DNA of 64,000 nt, taken from positions 3,720,001 to 3,784,000 of the forward strand of contig NC_071328.1 in assembly GCF_010183535.1 (NCBI RefSeq), given 5' to 3'. Source of the DNA: Caenorhabditis remanei. Lineage: Eukaryota > Nematoda > Chromadorea > Rhabditida > Rhabditidae. A model generated the notes under the pieces. That model made no database searches, was not told the DNA's origin, and saw nothing but the letters and a program-made list of their open reading frames with translations. Of the stretch, positions 22,188-34,400 are shown in pieces (within the stretch, counting starts at the first letter, position 1; each line of letters begins with the position of its first letter). The position numbers and the translations under genes are program-made.

Positions 22188-24753
22188 ATGGTGGAAGCAT
22201 TTGCGAACGATCCGATTGCTCTCCGCCAACTGATAGCTTACGAAGCACTTGGAAAAATTCCGCCATTCGATGGATACAAGAACATGTGTAAGAGGATTGG
22301 AGATGGTTTGATGGAGTACATTGACTACGAATTCTGGTATATGAGATTTGCGAGGGGTGAAATGGACATGGAGTTTGATGGGAGGTTGGTTACATTTTCA
22401 TAAGAAGGAGAAATTAAAATTCAAAATATTCTGTTTAGAACTTTGCAGTGAACAATTTTGAAATTGTTATTTGAATTTCAGGCTCCACCCCCGAAAGAGA
22501 ACTGAAATGTGAAAAACTTTTCCTCAGAAATTTTTCCTCAGATATAAGTATAGTGACCTGTATGAACAGTTTGGGGGAAAAATGTTTTTCGGAGGCGGAG
22601 CCTGAAGTTTGAGTCAATATTTGAAGTGTCGACCTCAAATTTACAAGCATACTTCGCAATTTCGTCATTCATCGGACTTTTCTAAAAGCGGGCCGGCCCG
22701 AATCCAAAAATGTGCGCCTATTTTTTGACAGAAATTTTCAAATTTTTTGAAATTTCTGGAAAAAAGTGCTTAAATTACCATACATATTCAATCTTTGATT
22801 GAATTCCGAACATTCAGTCAAAAACTAGAGTTTTTCCAAAAAAATCCAAAAATTTTGAATATTTTTGATTTCGACACGGTCATTTTAAGTGGACAGCTAA
22901 AAATCACTCTATTTTGCATTGAAAATGGTCGTTTTGAGGGAGAAATTACTTTGTCGATGTGTAACTTGCCAGGGAGTGCTCGTACAAAAAAGTTGTCAAC
23001 TACAAAAATGGAGTTCTATTCTTGGTCTGTTTGAGCCATAAAAAAATTGGTGTGTGGGACAATTTGTATTACCATGACACACTCTCAAAGCTGGGCAATT
23101 TCAACTGAAAATTGGCAAAGTCACCGTTTGACCTGTACTGTATGGGAAAATCAGTTTATTTCTTTTAACAACCGTTTTTTTTCAGCCGTGATCCAACACT
23201 CCGGACTATTCATGACCTACCCATGGAGATCCTCAAGCCAATATTCGAAACCTTGAAGCCTATTGAAAGGTAACTTTTTTCAATGTTCTCTAATTCAGTC
23301 TATAATTACCAATTTCAGAATAATGATGCACAAAGTAAGTCCTCGACTTCGAACTTGCATCGAATCGATGGATCCCAAATTGAGAAGATTGAGCTTTAAG
23401 TCGGGAAAAGAGCACTCTGAAATCAATTATGACTTCACTGACGTCATTTATCGACAAGGGAAAGAAGGTGGTTGTCAAGTGAAATCTGCTCAACGGAAGG
23501 AAGTTTCCGTACCGAATTCCAATCATTTCGAATTGGCGTTGCATGATATTTCAGTCGTTTTCAATAACCCAAAACTCCACTTAGAGTCACTTTATATTTG
23601 TGTGGATGCTGACAAAATGCAACGTCTTCGAGGGATTCTGGAGCGCTTGGACTTCAAAATCAAGACGGATAGAATTGAGTTTCACACGGAGAACTCAACG
23701 GAAGAAGCTGTAATTCTTCCGTGGATCCAATCAGAAAACATTTGTATTCATATGAGAGAATACAAGAATACAAAAACTGATGAGACATCCCTGGAAGAAA
23801 TGAGAAAAAGACTGAAGAAATTGAGTGAAATGATTGAATGCAAGGAATCCAAAATGCTTACACTTCATCTGGATCTCGATGAAGTGTTCCCTATTGAGCA
23901 GCTCCTGAATTGCCGTGGGCTATCCCTCCATACCAAAACTTGGCGTTGGTGTGTACCGGCCACCACGGTCATCAAGTTTCTAGAGGTACTGTAAACTTTG
24001 ATAAATGGAGCATGTTATGCTAAAAATCGCTTTAAACGCCACAATTCCTTTTCTTCTGACTCAAAATGAGCCTTAGTAAAACTTGGTGTTCGATGACTTG
24101 TAGTTTTGATTTACGTTTTAAAAAAAAGTTTTTCAGCACTACCGTGTAGTCCTCTCGGACAAGATTTTTGATTCTCGTAGTTTTTTTCTTATTTTCTTGC
24201 GATTTGTCCGAGAGGGCTACACGGCCGTGCGAAAAAGCTATTCCACGAAAACTCATTTTGAGTCAGAGGAACGGGAATTGTAGCTTTTAGAATCTCGCTG
24301 ATCCAACCAAAAGTGATAAAGTTATGATGAAAACCATTTTGATAAGAAACTCCCTTCGGACCAAGTCTCAAAAATTGTCCAATCGTCATTTAAACTTCAT
24401 TTTTCAAGATAACTTTAAATTAGTACATATCGATAGAGAAAAACGAGAGCTTTCGAATGGTATAAAAATCTCGCTGATCCGACTAAAAATTATAAAGTTA
24501 TGATGAAAACCATTTTGGCAGAAAACTCCCAACAAAATATGACTTTCAGATTCTCATCCAGTCACCAGTTTTGGAAACGTTTATATTCGATAACGATTCT
24601 TGGAAATTGAGGCAAGCTATTAAAAATTATGGAAACCCGTTATGGAAGGCTGTGGATACCAAAGAGAGTATTTTCATGCTTTCTAGCAAAGGTTTTGACC
24701 ACGTTTTCAAATTGGATACCAGCCAATGGAGGGTTCGATTAACGAGGCAATAA
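22188..24753 (+). CDS. F-box protein, HTH_48 - F-box - FTH (FBXA type), 383 aa
   Basis: Exons 22188-22384, 23186-23269, 23319-23985 and 24550-24753 (TAA), phases consistent; a CCAG acceptor 6 nt before the ATG suggests trans-splicing. Residues 6-75 (IALRQLIAYEALGKIPPF ... WYMRFARGEMDMEFDGR) have the W-Y-x-x-F-x-x-G-x(4)-D-x-R pattern of the Mos1-transposase-type helix-turn-helix. Residues about 73-115 are the F-box (TIHDLPMEILKPIFETLKPI). Residues about 170-350 carry the FTH/DUF38 pattern (LHLESLYICVDADKMQRL; RIEFHTENSTEEA). Such proteins are expected to be substrate adaptors of SCF (Skp1-cullin) ubiquitin ligases, with FTH choosing the target. The large introns hold foldbacks. All domains look complete. 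Which member of the large fbxa family it is cannot be told by eye. Confidence 0.85.
22479..22604. repeat. Small foldback CAGGCTCCACCCCCGAAA
   Basis: Inverted ends CAGGCTCCACCCCCG and CGGAGGCGGAGCCTG inside intron 1 of the F-box gene. No clear target duplication. Confidence 0.6.
22870..23150. repeat. GTTGTCAACTAC-type element, right half
   Basis: Shares CTATTTTGCATTGAAAATGG, GTACAAAAAAGTTGTCAACTAC-type DNA and a CTGTACTGTA terminus with the copies at 27.6 and 43.1 kb. The left arm is missing or diverged. Confidence 0.55.
24018..24297. mobile_element. Foldback with CTCAAAATGAG arms in intron 3
   Basis: Left GCCACAATTCC...CTGACTCAAAATGAG, right CTCATTTTGAGTCAG...GGGAATTGTAGC. Inner arms contain GTAGTCCTCTCGGACAAGA and its inverse TTGTCCGAGAGGGCTAC. 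A relic of the same family (CGCCACAATTCCCGTTCTCC) lies at 32945. Confidence 0.65.
24293..24533 (+). repeat. 65-bp direct duplication in intron 3
   Basis: 24293-24360 and 24465-24533 both read AATCTCGCTGATCC...AAAGTTATGATGAAAACCAT... with about ten mismatches, a small tandem-type duplication. Confidence 0.6.
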
Positions 24754-25958
24754 ATATCAAACTATTTCTTTTATATGATCTCATATTTTCTTTCATTTTT
24801 TATCTACCTTAAAACCTGTCGTGCACCAGGTGGTGTTTGTTCAAAGCGGGATATCTTGATTCCCAAAAGAGATGTCGAAAAGTTGTCAACTGATAAAATA
24901 TAGTAGTTTGATATTCATAGAATATATGTTTAATTTAAAAAACAGTTGTATTTTTTTAAGTGAGTTGAGGTATTATGCTTCAAACTTTTGCTACTGGGTG
25001 CACCGTTTTAGGGTATTTTTATTTATTCAAAAGCATACAACAACTGGCTGCTGTGAATTCTACTCATGGATTTAAATTCAAGTTTAATTTTATTTAAATG
25101 TTTTCTTTAACTCAAGGATTTTTCAAGATCAACCAATAAAGCTTTACAGTGCAGGTCAAAAGTTTACAAATTTAAGCTGTTTTCAGTTGAAAAACACCAA
25201 CTTTAAGAGGAAACTGATTGTCCCACAAAGTAAATTTTATATGGACTATACAGATCAAAGGTAGAACTTCATTTTTGTAGTTGTCAACTTTTTTGGACGG
25301 ATACTCCCTGAAGATCTTGTGCTATCAATCTTTTTTGCACAAAGATGAAACCAATAGAGCAACAGGAGCAGTATTTAAAGAGGAGAAAGTTGTAGGGTAC
25401 AACAGATTATTAACTCAAAAGTTATAATGAAATACCATGGTGTCCGCCCTTGGGTAAAAATTGAGAATCTGGACCCTTTAACTGCAGAGTCTATCGGTTT
25501 GGTTACTGCCCATTAGAGCACCCGGATCAAAAAAGTTCCAAATTCTTCCCAAATTATAACTGACTTCTGAAAGAAGATGGATTTTAAGCATAATAGGATT
25601 TTAAACAAGTTACTTTCAAGCTTATTTCAAGTTTTTGTAACAAGATACACAACAAACTTATTGTTATTTTTTGAGGAATCCGCTTTGTAGGATACTATAG
25701 TTCTTCAGCTTATTAGGTCTTTTGTGGAGTTTCAATTCACGCCGGTTCCCTCGTTCTTTTTGAAATCTTACTGGAAACATATGGCGAATACTGCTAGGTC
25801 TCTCATAACAATTATTGATTTCCAGGGTACCGTTCCTTTCGTTGCTTGCGCAGACGTACATCTGTATCCCAGCACTCGAATCAATAACACAATTCCCCCC
25901 GTTTACCATTTTTCTCTTTCTCATTTGCTTGCAATCTTTTTATTTCCTCATTTCCAGA
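24754..25958. other. Intergenic between the two F-box genes
   Basis: 25143-25340 contains one arm of the CAGGTCAAAAGTTTACAA-ended element (TACAGTGCAGGTCAAAAG terminus). The rest is unremarkable; an open frame over 25724-25958 probably precedes the true start of the next gene and is not conserved-looking. Confidence 0.5.
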
Positions 25959-27376
25959 ATGCCTATACCACTCCTACACTTTCCGTATGTAGTCCAAAAA
26001 ACAATTTTTGAATCTATGAATTATTGCGAAATGTTTGTACTGTCACTTTGCTCGAAACGAATGAAGCATTGTGTGATTCAAGCAAAACGTAGAGTACCCA
26101 AGATATGGTATTGTGTCTACCCTGACGAAACGCGTATTGCAGTCCAAGAAGAGGGGAAACGGGTTGAAACGATACTCGAATTTTTTGAGGAGAATCCATG
26201 GCTGAGTGGAACGAAACCAGAGAAATTGAAGATAGGAGAAGATTTTACTGCACTTGGAACGTAAGTTAGAGTATTTATCCTTTTTGAAATAGCTGACTAA
26301 GAATTGAAGTGACTTTTTCAGATTTGAAACGGTACGTAACAAATTAAATCAGATTTGTTTGATACGAGTTTTGAAGTCTGACCGAGCACTTACCAGGTCA
26401 TTATATGAGCATGTCAAATCATTATTCCGGTATACAAAACCATGTGGACTGGAAGTGCATATCAACACATTCACTGACAAAGTTCCAATATATGAGAAAG
26501 TGGATAAGATATTACTAACAGGAAAATCATTAAAACTGAACGATTTGGATTCTTTTCTGAGCCAGTATCCGAATTTGAGTACTTTAATGATTCAACCATC
26601 CGTTATTGGGCAATTGTGTGATTCATCGAAAATACTCGAAATCAGCAATATTCAATTATCGAATCCTGGACACTTTGGCGCAAGTCTTTTGTCAAAATTT
26701 ACGGGTCGAAACATTGATTGTCGAGATCTTTTTATCACGGAAGCGGAGATTAACCTACTCATTAGAAAATGGATGAAAAGTGAAGCATATCATAACTTGG
26801 AAACAATTCATTTTAGTGTAACTCCTGACTATGATCTGGATACAGATCTAATAATTGATCAATTGGAAACGGAGGAATTCGATCCAACAAAACGGCCACA
26901 ATGGTATCAAATCGATTACAAGTAAGTGTAATGGTGCGTCCAAAGTTGCTACAACGACAAATCTGCGGTTGCCAAAGTTGATTTGTAGATTTGCAAACCC
27001 AACAAACCTACAAATCAACTTTGGCCGCCGTAGATTCGTCGTTGTAGCAATTTTGGACGCACCATAACCAATTCAAATTTTCGTGCAATGAAAGTTCGCG
27101 ACACCCCAAATACTACCATGTTATTCAAGAAATTTTACGAATTATTACTTGTACCTGACATGAAGGACAGAATAAAACCCAAATCAAAATAATTTTTCGT
27201 TTCCCAGCTGATTTACATCTTTAAACATGTATTTTTCTTTCAGATTGTTTAATATCCCAACCTCGCCTTTCGATTTCAGTGGTGACAACTGTTTTGATGT
27301 AATCAGAGAAAACGACGGGAAGAGAGCATCGTTTCTTTCTCTTCCTACTTTTTTCATGTTTTTGGTGTGGAATTGA
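25959..27376 (+). CDS. F-box protein of FBXB type, 344 aa
   Basis: Exons 25959-26260, 26322-26921 and 27244-27376 (TGA). All phases agree and the ATG follows a TTTCCAG acceptor by one base. The F-box is at the very N-terminus (MPIPLLHFPYVVQKTIFESM ... LSLCSKRMKHCV). The C-terminal half is the FBA_2-like domain typical of nematode FBXB proteins (LLSKFTGRNIDCRDLFITEA ... WMKSEAYHNLETIHF), and the last exon gives CFDVIRENDGKRASFLSL. Exon 2 appears to run on to a stop at 26925. However, a consensus donor (GTAAGTG) and the family-typical last exon show that the true product is spliced. A 133-bp MITE sits 10 bp into intron 2. Likely an SCF ubiquitin-ligase adaptor; target unknown. Confidence 0.85.
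26932..27064. mobile_element. 133-bp MITE with TAA target duplication
   Basis: Terminal inverted repeats TGGTGCGTCCAAAGTTGCTA and its inverse, flanked by TAA at 26929-26931 and 27065-27067. A 3-bp TAA/TTA duplication fits the PIF/Harbinger superfamily. It shares the GCGTCCAAAGT core with the element at 60310-60609. Confidence 0.8.
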
Positions 27377-28434
27377 TTCCCCCCTCTACATTGCTCAACC
27401 CTACTGGAATGGATCTTGCTTCTCCTATGGTTGAAATACTGTAGCGTCTGCTGTTAACTTGTCTTGCTACCCCTTTTGATATCCTCTTGTTTCCCCTTTC
27501 ACATTTGTGCCTCTCAACTCCTATAAGCATATTATCATGGTAATAAATTTTAGTTTAACGCATAACGGTTTACAGTGCAGTGGAGTTAGATATACAAAGG
27601 TGGAGCTTCATTTTTGTACTTGACAACTTTTTTGTACGGGCACTCCCTAGCAAGTTACATATCGACAAAGTAGTCTCCCGTCCCATTTTAGTAGTGTGAT
27701 CTTTGAGCTGTCCCTTTCAAATGACCATAACTCTCTAAGGAGTGCTCGTACAAAAAAGTTGTCAACTTCAAAAACAAAGCTCTGCTTTTGATCTGTATAG
27801 TTCACACAAAATTTTTTTTGTGTCAATCAGGAATACCATGAGATCATCTCAAAGTTGCTATTTTTCAACTGAAACCAGCCAAAATTTACAAACTTTTGCC
27901 CAGAACTGTATGTTCCTTATTTAATAATTGGCAATTCTGAAAACAGCAGTTCTGAAAATTGAAAATTCTGGAATGATCTACCACCTCATAATCTCCTTTT
28001 TAAAGTGAAACCATTTTCCAGAATCTTTTGCATTTCTCCGTCTTGAAATAATCCCACAAGTTTTTTTTCAACGCGATTATAATTGCAAAGTATTAAAAAA
28101 AAACAAAACAGGAAGCTTACTCATCCTTACAAAAAACCAGTGACACCCCTCACCTTCTTTTTTCTATTTTTGTGTCCTTCTTTCGCCCCAATCTTCTCAA
28201 TTTCTCAATTTCTCTTAGTGTGTCGAACCGGAAAACAGGAATAAAATGAGTGTGTCTTCTTCCCTCCCCCTTCTCTCCCCTGACTCCATCTGTGTCTTCT
28301 TTTCTCTTTTTTCGACAGAGAGAAAGCACTACGGACCGCCCGTCTCTCCTATTGACTCCGCCCCCTCTCCGAGGGAGCACCTACCTTCAGAAGGAGTCCC
28401 CCCTCTTTTCGAAAACGACTTCACATATACTCGA
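27377..28434. other. Intergenic and putative promoter of the Ig-domain gene
   Basis: 27565-27915 is a GTTGTCAACTAC-type foldback. 28140-28434 is C/T-rich and probably 5' UTR or promoter. It contains an upstream open frame in line with the signal-peptide exon, but no better start than 28435. Confidence 0.5.
27565..27915. mobile_element. GTTGTCAACTAC-type foldback element
   Basis: Arms TTTTTGTACTTGACAACTTTTT and GTACAAAAAAGTTGTCAAC are inverted about a core with CATTTTAGTAGTGTGATC. The right end is TTTGCCCAGAACTGTA. Confidence 0.6.
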
Positions 28435-31400
28435 ATGTATCTATTCGCACTTCTTTGCGGCGTATTGTTAGTTTTTAAGCAGGGTGAGTTGAGTTTCGGG
28501 AAAAGACGAAATCAAATTTCGGAGAGAAAGTATTCCCAGCGGAGAGACGAGTTATTAGTTAACAATGAGTCCGTAACGAGTATAGTCATCCCCTTTTGCT
28601 CAATCCCTTCCCCAAAAAGTTGTCATTCTTTGACATCATGCTCATCGATGGAGCCTCTCCGACGTCTTCTTCGTCTATTTTAGTACTGCCAACGATTCTG
28701 TGTCACCTTTTTGATGGTTAGTCGGGTCTATGCAAAAATTTAAAAATAAAAACTTCAAATGTCGATTAGAATTTTTGTCAAAAGTTGTTGTCCCGTAAAA
28801 ATAAGAGTCTCAAAAGATAGATGACACCGGCCTGCGCTAAACGATGATGAATGATTCAATGTCTTGAGAAGACGTGGGAGAGTTATAAGGAAAAACAACA
28901 ATAAAGAATTGATATTTATGAGAACACCAAGGTATTGGCTTTCAAAGTATAATACCTTAATAGTTGTTCTGCAAATGCGATCTATTTCACTTTCCAACTT
29001 TGTCCGCTTGTCTCGATTTTAGTTTTAGGCGTAAATAGTCCAGTTAAAAAAGATTATTATAGAACAATTCTTAATCTTCATTTTTGCAGTAGACAACTTT
29101 TTGATAGCTCTTATAGTTTTTGAGATACGCGCTTTTAAAGATTGCCACCTAATAGTGAAACTTAGACTCGCCGGCTCGAAAGCAAAAAACGAGAGAGCGC
29201 AGAGAAGCTAGAGTGTCTGGCTTCTCTGCGTTTTTTTCTTGTAGACTATTTTGCTTATTAAGTTTCAAGTTAGCTAATTTTGCAGAATCTCGATAAATAT
29301 AATTTCAAGTTTTGAGTGCTCCAACTTTCAGCTCTAAAAATTCGACTTTTTGAAAATTAACCAATTTTGAGAGGTTGTATTGCCGGAAATAAAAATCATA
29401 TCTAATCAAATTTAAAATTATTTTATAGATCAAGCCTAGTTCTTTATTTTTGTAGTTGACAACTTTTTTCTAGTTGTTCTAGCTTTTGAGTTATGAGCCT
29501 TTAAAGGTAACAACCAAGATGCAAGAAGAGGCGAGAAGGAGAGGGTGAGAGACGCAGAGAAGCTAGAGTGTCTGGCTTCTCTGCGCTCTCTCTATCTTGG
29601 CAACATAGAACTATACTACTCACTGTTATAAAAAAACTGCTTTAACGGTCATTTTTGTTCCAAATCTCTAATCTCATAACCGGTTGGGTTATGAGATCTC
29701 AACTTTTTTGTTGTGTTGACCATTCTAAAACAATAACAAATGGAAGGATAATCTGGTTACTGGCTAACATATACTATTAGACCATAACAGTATCTATACG
29801 TAGGGATATTTTCAGCATGCTCCCGCGGCGCGCCTCCGACAATCCAGCAGCCATCAATGTCGAGTGCAGTGGCTCTTCTCGGACAAGACGTGGATTTCAC
29901 ATGTATCGTGAATGATCTTGGAAGTCATATGGCAAGTGTCAAGGGCACCTCATTTGCCATGTCTTCTCACCGAAAACCGATCCATTATAGGTAGCATTCA
30001 TCAAAGCGGACTCACCACCACGGCTGCTCTCTTTCGACGAGAAAGTGTTTCGGCGGAGGGATAAGTACGAATTGAAGCCGAGGATTGGCGATCTTCATAA
30101 CGAATGGGTGTTGACGATTAAGAATGTTCAGGTGCGTAGTTTGTAGTGAACACTCCACTGGACAGGGGGAACAAATATTTTTGTTTGAAAAGGAATTTGT
30201 AGTCACTTCTAGACATGTTTTCAAGACATGGCCTAGAAATTTTGATCTTGAAATTTTTAGGCCACCAGTTTCTTAGCAAGTTAAAATCCTAACAAAGTTT
30301 AATGGCTAGAAAAAAACAGAGCTATTTTGATTGCGATCAAAAAATAAGTATCTCAGGGTTTGCAACAATCGCGCTCCAATGGAAAGGAAAGTAAGATAAT
30401 GGTATTTCGATAGAGCGCGTTTGCTTTAATTTTCGTTTTTAAGACTTGCAAGCTCGCTCTACCGAAATCCTCTTTTTTCTGCGTCTATTCGACCTCCATT
30501 CAAATTTTGAGCGATTTCGATAGAGCGCATTTGTAACAATCATGTCAGGCTATTACCGCGGTATGGTTTTTACAACGGCGCTCCATCGAAATTCCTCCGA
30601 TTTTGGTTCTGGTTTCTTAGTTTCAGTAGAGCGCGCTCCACAGAATTTCATCCGCCTGTTACCTATTAGGTAGGAGCAATTCAAACAACTGCGCTCCACC
30701 GAAATCCCCTTTGAAAACTGTCTCTTTTTCTCTGCGTCTCTCAATTTCGCACACAATTTTCTTCGGTTTCGGTCGAGCGCAATCCTCAGAATCGCAACCG
30801 CATTTTACCCAAAAAGTTATATTTTCAGGAATCCGACCGCGGCAACTACTCCTGCCAGATCAACACGGAGCCAATAATTCTCTCAACCGGGGAGCTCGAT
30901 GTGAAAGGTTTGCTATAGTATAAAGAAGTATTAAGATTTAAATGAGTTCGTTCTTTCTCATTCCTTTTGCTTCTTCTTCTTCCCAATCCCTAATCCTTTT
31001 GCTTTCCCATAGATAAAGTGCGGATGGGAAAGGGGAAAAATAGATTTGTATGCAAATGAGACTTCTTCCTTTTTCCCTTTTTTGCTCTTTTTGTGAGGAA
31101 AAGTCATGAAAAGTCAGCGGGAGGTGGAACACCTTCTGGTCAAAACGGAAACAAAATGGAAGTAATTAAAGGGAGGGAATTAGGTAATTATGTCGTTTCG
31201 GAAGGGAATTCGAATTACCTTTTGAAGAAAATGAAAACAATGGGTAATGAGGGTGTTTACTTATGAAGTTTTAAGGTGGTTGAAGATTTTGGGACCCCAG
31301 AAATTCGATACTTTTCAATGAAACAACAAAAGGTAAATAGAAGAAGAGAAATAGATTTTGAAAGAGAAGGGACCAGATGATGTGGATGTTGGGGGACTAG

Positions 31401-34400
31401 TTTCACAAGGAAATCAGTGGCCTAAAAACCCAAAAAATGGGAAAACTAGTCCACAGGTTTTGGCTTAGAACGAGACGGTTAGGTTAGTGGCCTAGAAAAC
31501 TTAGCTACTGGAAATCTAGTCCCTGCCTTCTTGAAGCACCAGAGTGACCTAGAAAACCAGATTTTTCAAATTCTAGTCCTTTGGATTTCACGGTAAAGAA
31601 CAGATTCATTCGAAAATTTATAGCCTAGAAAACCGAAATTTCAAAAAACGCAAAGATTTTTGTGTTTTTCAGAAAGTAACTGATTTTAATTAAAATTTTA
31701 GAACTAAAAATTTGAGGGACTAGTTTTCCCGAAATCCCATGACCTAGGAAACCAAATTTTTACAAGATTAGTCCTTGATATCTCATGTCTTGTTTTACCT
31801 GCAAACATTGTCAAGTTTTGCAAAAAAAACCAACGAAAGTCAGTCTTGTGCCTTGGGGACTAGTTTTCCGAAGATTTGGTTTTCTAGGCCACTCGCTCAT
31901 CTGATTATTTTTCATGTGCAATATAGAAAAGTTTGGAAGTATCAACTGCGCTCCACCGAAACGCACTTGAAAATAACTTTCTTTCACCGAGTCTCTCAAT
32001 TTCGTACACTATTTTCTTCGGTTTCGGTAGAGCGCGGTTGTGAGAAGCATGACGTGCCCATATGAAAAATTCATCTTTTGATTTTCCCCATTTTCAGTCC
32101 CACCAATCGTTTCTCGCAGCACGCCAGCGGCCGTTGAAGTTCGTGAAGGGAACAACGTGAGTCTGACATGCAAAGCCGACGGAAATCCGACTCCAACAGT
32201 CATCTGGAGACGTCAGGATCGTCAAATAATCCGATACAACGGTGCGACTGGATTCGGAGGTTTGTGTTGTTGTCCTTTTGGGAGAGAGGTTATTTGATAT
32301 TCTTTGCGGCGGTTCTCACCACAACTTTACAAATTTCTGGTGCTCTGGGAGCAAGATTCTTTCTGATGGTCCAGAAACATATTTGACCTACTTGTCCCTT
32401 GGAAACTTTTTGCAACAAAACTCCCCTGGATAATAGTAAAGATAATCAAATCATTTGTCTGTGCTCATACTATTTCTCTCACTTGATTAGGAGGTCGTCG
32501 TCCTCGAGTAATTAGGCAGACAATTATAAGTGCCGAAAGGGTTAAGAAGAAAAGAGCAACAATATTTCCGCTTTTGATGTTGGAAGCATATGGAGACAGT
32601 CGAAAAAGAAAGAGAAGAATGAACGGGGGTGTGAGGAATAACAGCTGCGATTTGAAGAGGGGGGAAGCTTCACAAAAAACACGGAATATCAAAGGGGGGA
32701 TACCTGTTTGAGAGGGGGGGGGGATGATTGCGCAATTGGAATCATTGGAGCATTATGTAAGGACAAAGAGACAATGAGATGCGGGTAGATGGTGCGGGAG
32801 ATTGAGATACTGTAGGTGATGTAAGAATACAGTGTCTACAGGGATTAAAGGAGGACTAAAGTCATAGTCTTATTGCAGGTTTCGATACTTCAAGTGACTC
32901 TAAAAAACTTCAATCATTGACTTAAATTTGCTTAGAATCGCCTAAACGCCACAATTCCCGTTCTCCTGCTTCGAAATGAGCTTTGATGGAAGAGTTTTTC
33001 CGCGTGGCCGTCTTTTTCAATTTATATCGAGAAAAATAAAACAAAAAACGAACAGTCCTCCTTTAATAGGGGATATTCCCAAAACGCAAACTTTCAATCC
33101 GAACAATCCTAAATTTCCAAGGTGGTCAGTGCTGGCCGAACTTGTTTGATTTTGGGGTTTTAGGTCACTCCAACTCAGTTGAATGTTAAGTAGAACTTTG
33201 CGCTTGCAACGACTGGCCTAAAAACCCAAAATGGAAAAGTTCGGCCAGCACTGTTCACCTTGGAATTCTGAACGTTTTTCGAACTAAAAATTCAAGTTTC
33301 GTTAGTTTTTTTTGTGTTTTTCTAGCGCAGGAAATCGGTTTTGACACTTTTTTTCCTGGCCATGTGGCTATAGTTTGGGAAATCGTAGGTTTATAATCAC
33401 CGTACTTGCAAAAGGGGCCGGAGCGTAACTCGCTTCAAACTCAATATTATGAGCTGAAAAATATACCAAAATGTAGATCTCGGCGAGTTCTATGTGAGTG
33501 ACATCCTACGGGCTAGTCGTTAAAGTACCGTGGGCAGGGATAAGGTGCCAAAAAACGAAAAATCATTCTAGCCCGGCACTCAGCCCCTTACCGATCCGCC
33601 AACCGACCCATAGTAGGCTACAGATATGGAACTCGCCGCGATCTACATTTTGGTATACTTTTCAGCTCATAACATTGCGTTTCAAGCGAGTTACGCGCCG
33701 GGTAGTATGCAAAATTTGGTTAACAATATTGGCGGGATTTCGCGCCGCAGGCACGCCAGGCTCCGAACATTCTTTATGTCATTCCGACTAATTTTCTTCA
33801 TTCCTCTAATAATAATCCGTGACAAACAAGTGGTAAACTAGGCGTTTCCTTGCTACATACATTAACGAAATTATTATTATAAGAGCATTTTCCATTTCTT
33901 TTCACTTCTTCTGAATAAACGAACATCTAATTACTTCTCTCTCAGTTATTCTGACTTCTTCATTCCATCTTCTTCATCTCGCATGAGCTCTCTCTTTCTC
34001 TCCCATTTTCCCATACCATATGCTCAATCCCATTACTCATTTTGGAGGAGTACTCAGATGAGGTCAGCTAGCTATGTCATCTTTTATCCACTCAATTAGC
34101 ACACTCTTCTCGCGCATTTGATTCTTATTATTAGGCAATGTGTTTGTACAAGTAGTTATATGGAGAGCATGAGGAGGAGGGAAACAATATATGATATAAG
34201 TGAAGGCAGGGGTGAAATGGAGAGCGGATGTTGAGGAATCCTGCAAAAAAGTCTGCAGTGGCTTCGCCGAAGTTCTACATTCTCGAAACCCCATGGAATC
34301 ACAGAAGCCAAAGGAAATGAATATTCGCGTGGCAACCGTAAAACCTAATCCACATCATGAAACTCAAGCCTTCATAAGATTGAACTCATTGATAAAGTTT

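Noticed and set aside
25724..25958. Upstream coding sequence of the FBXB gene
   Set aside because: Open by chance. The F-box begins right after the ATG at 25959, which follows a splice acceptor.
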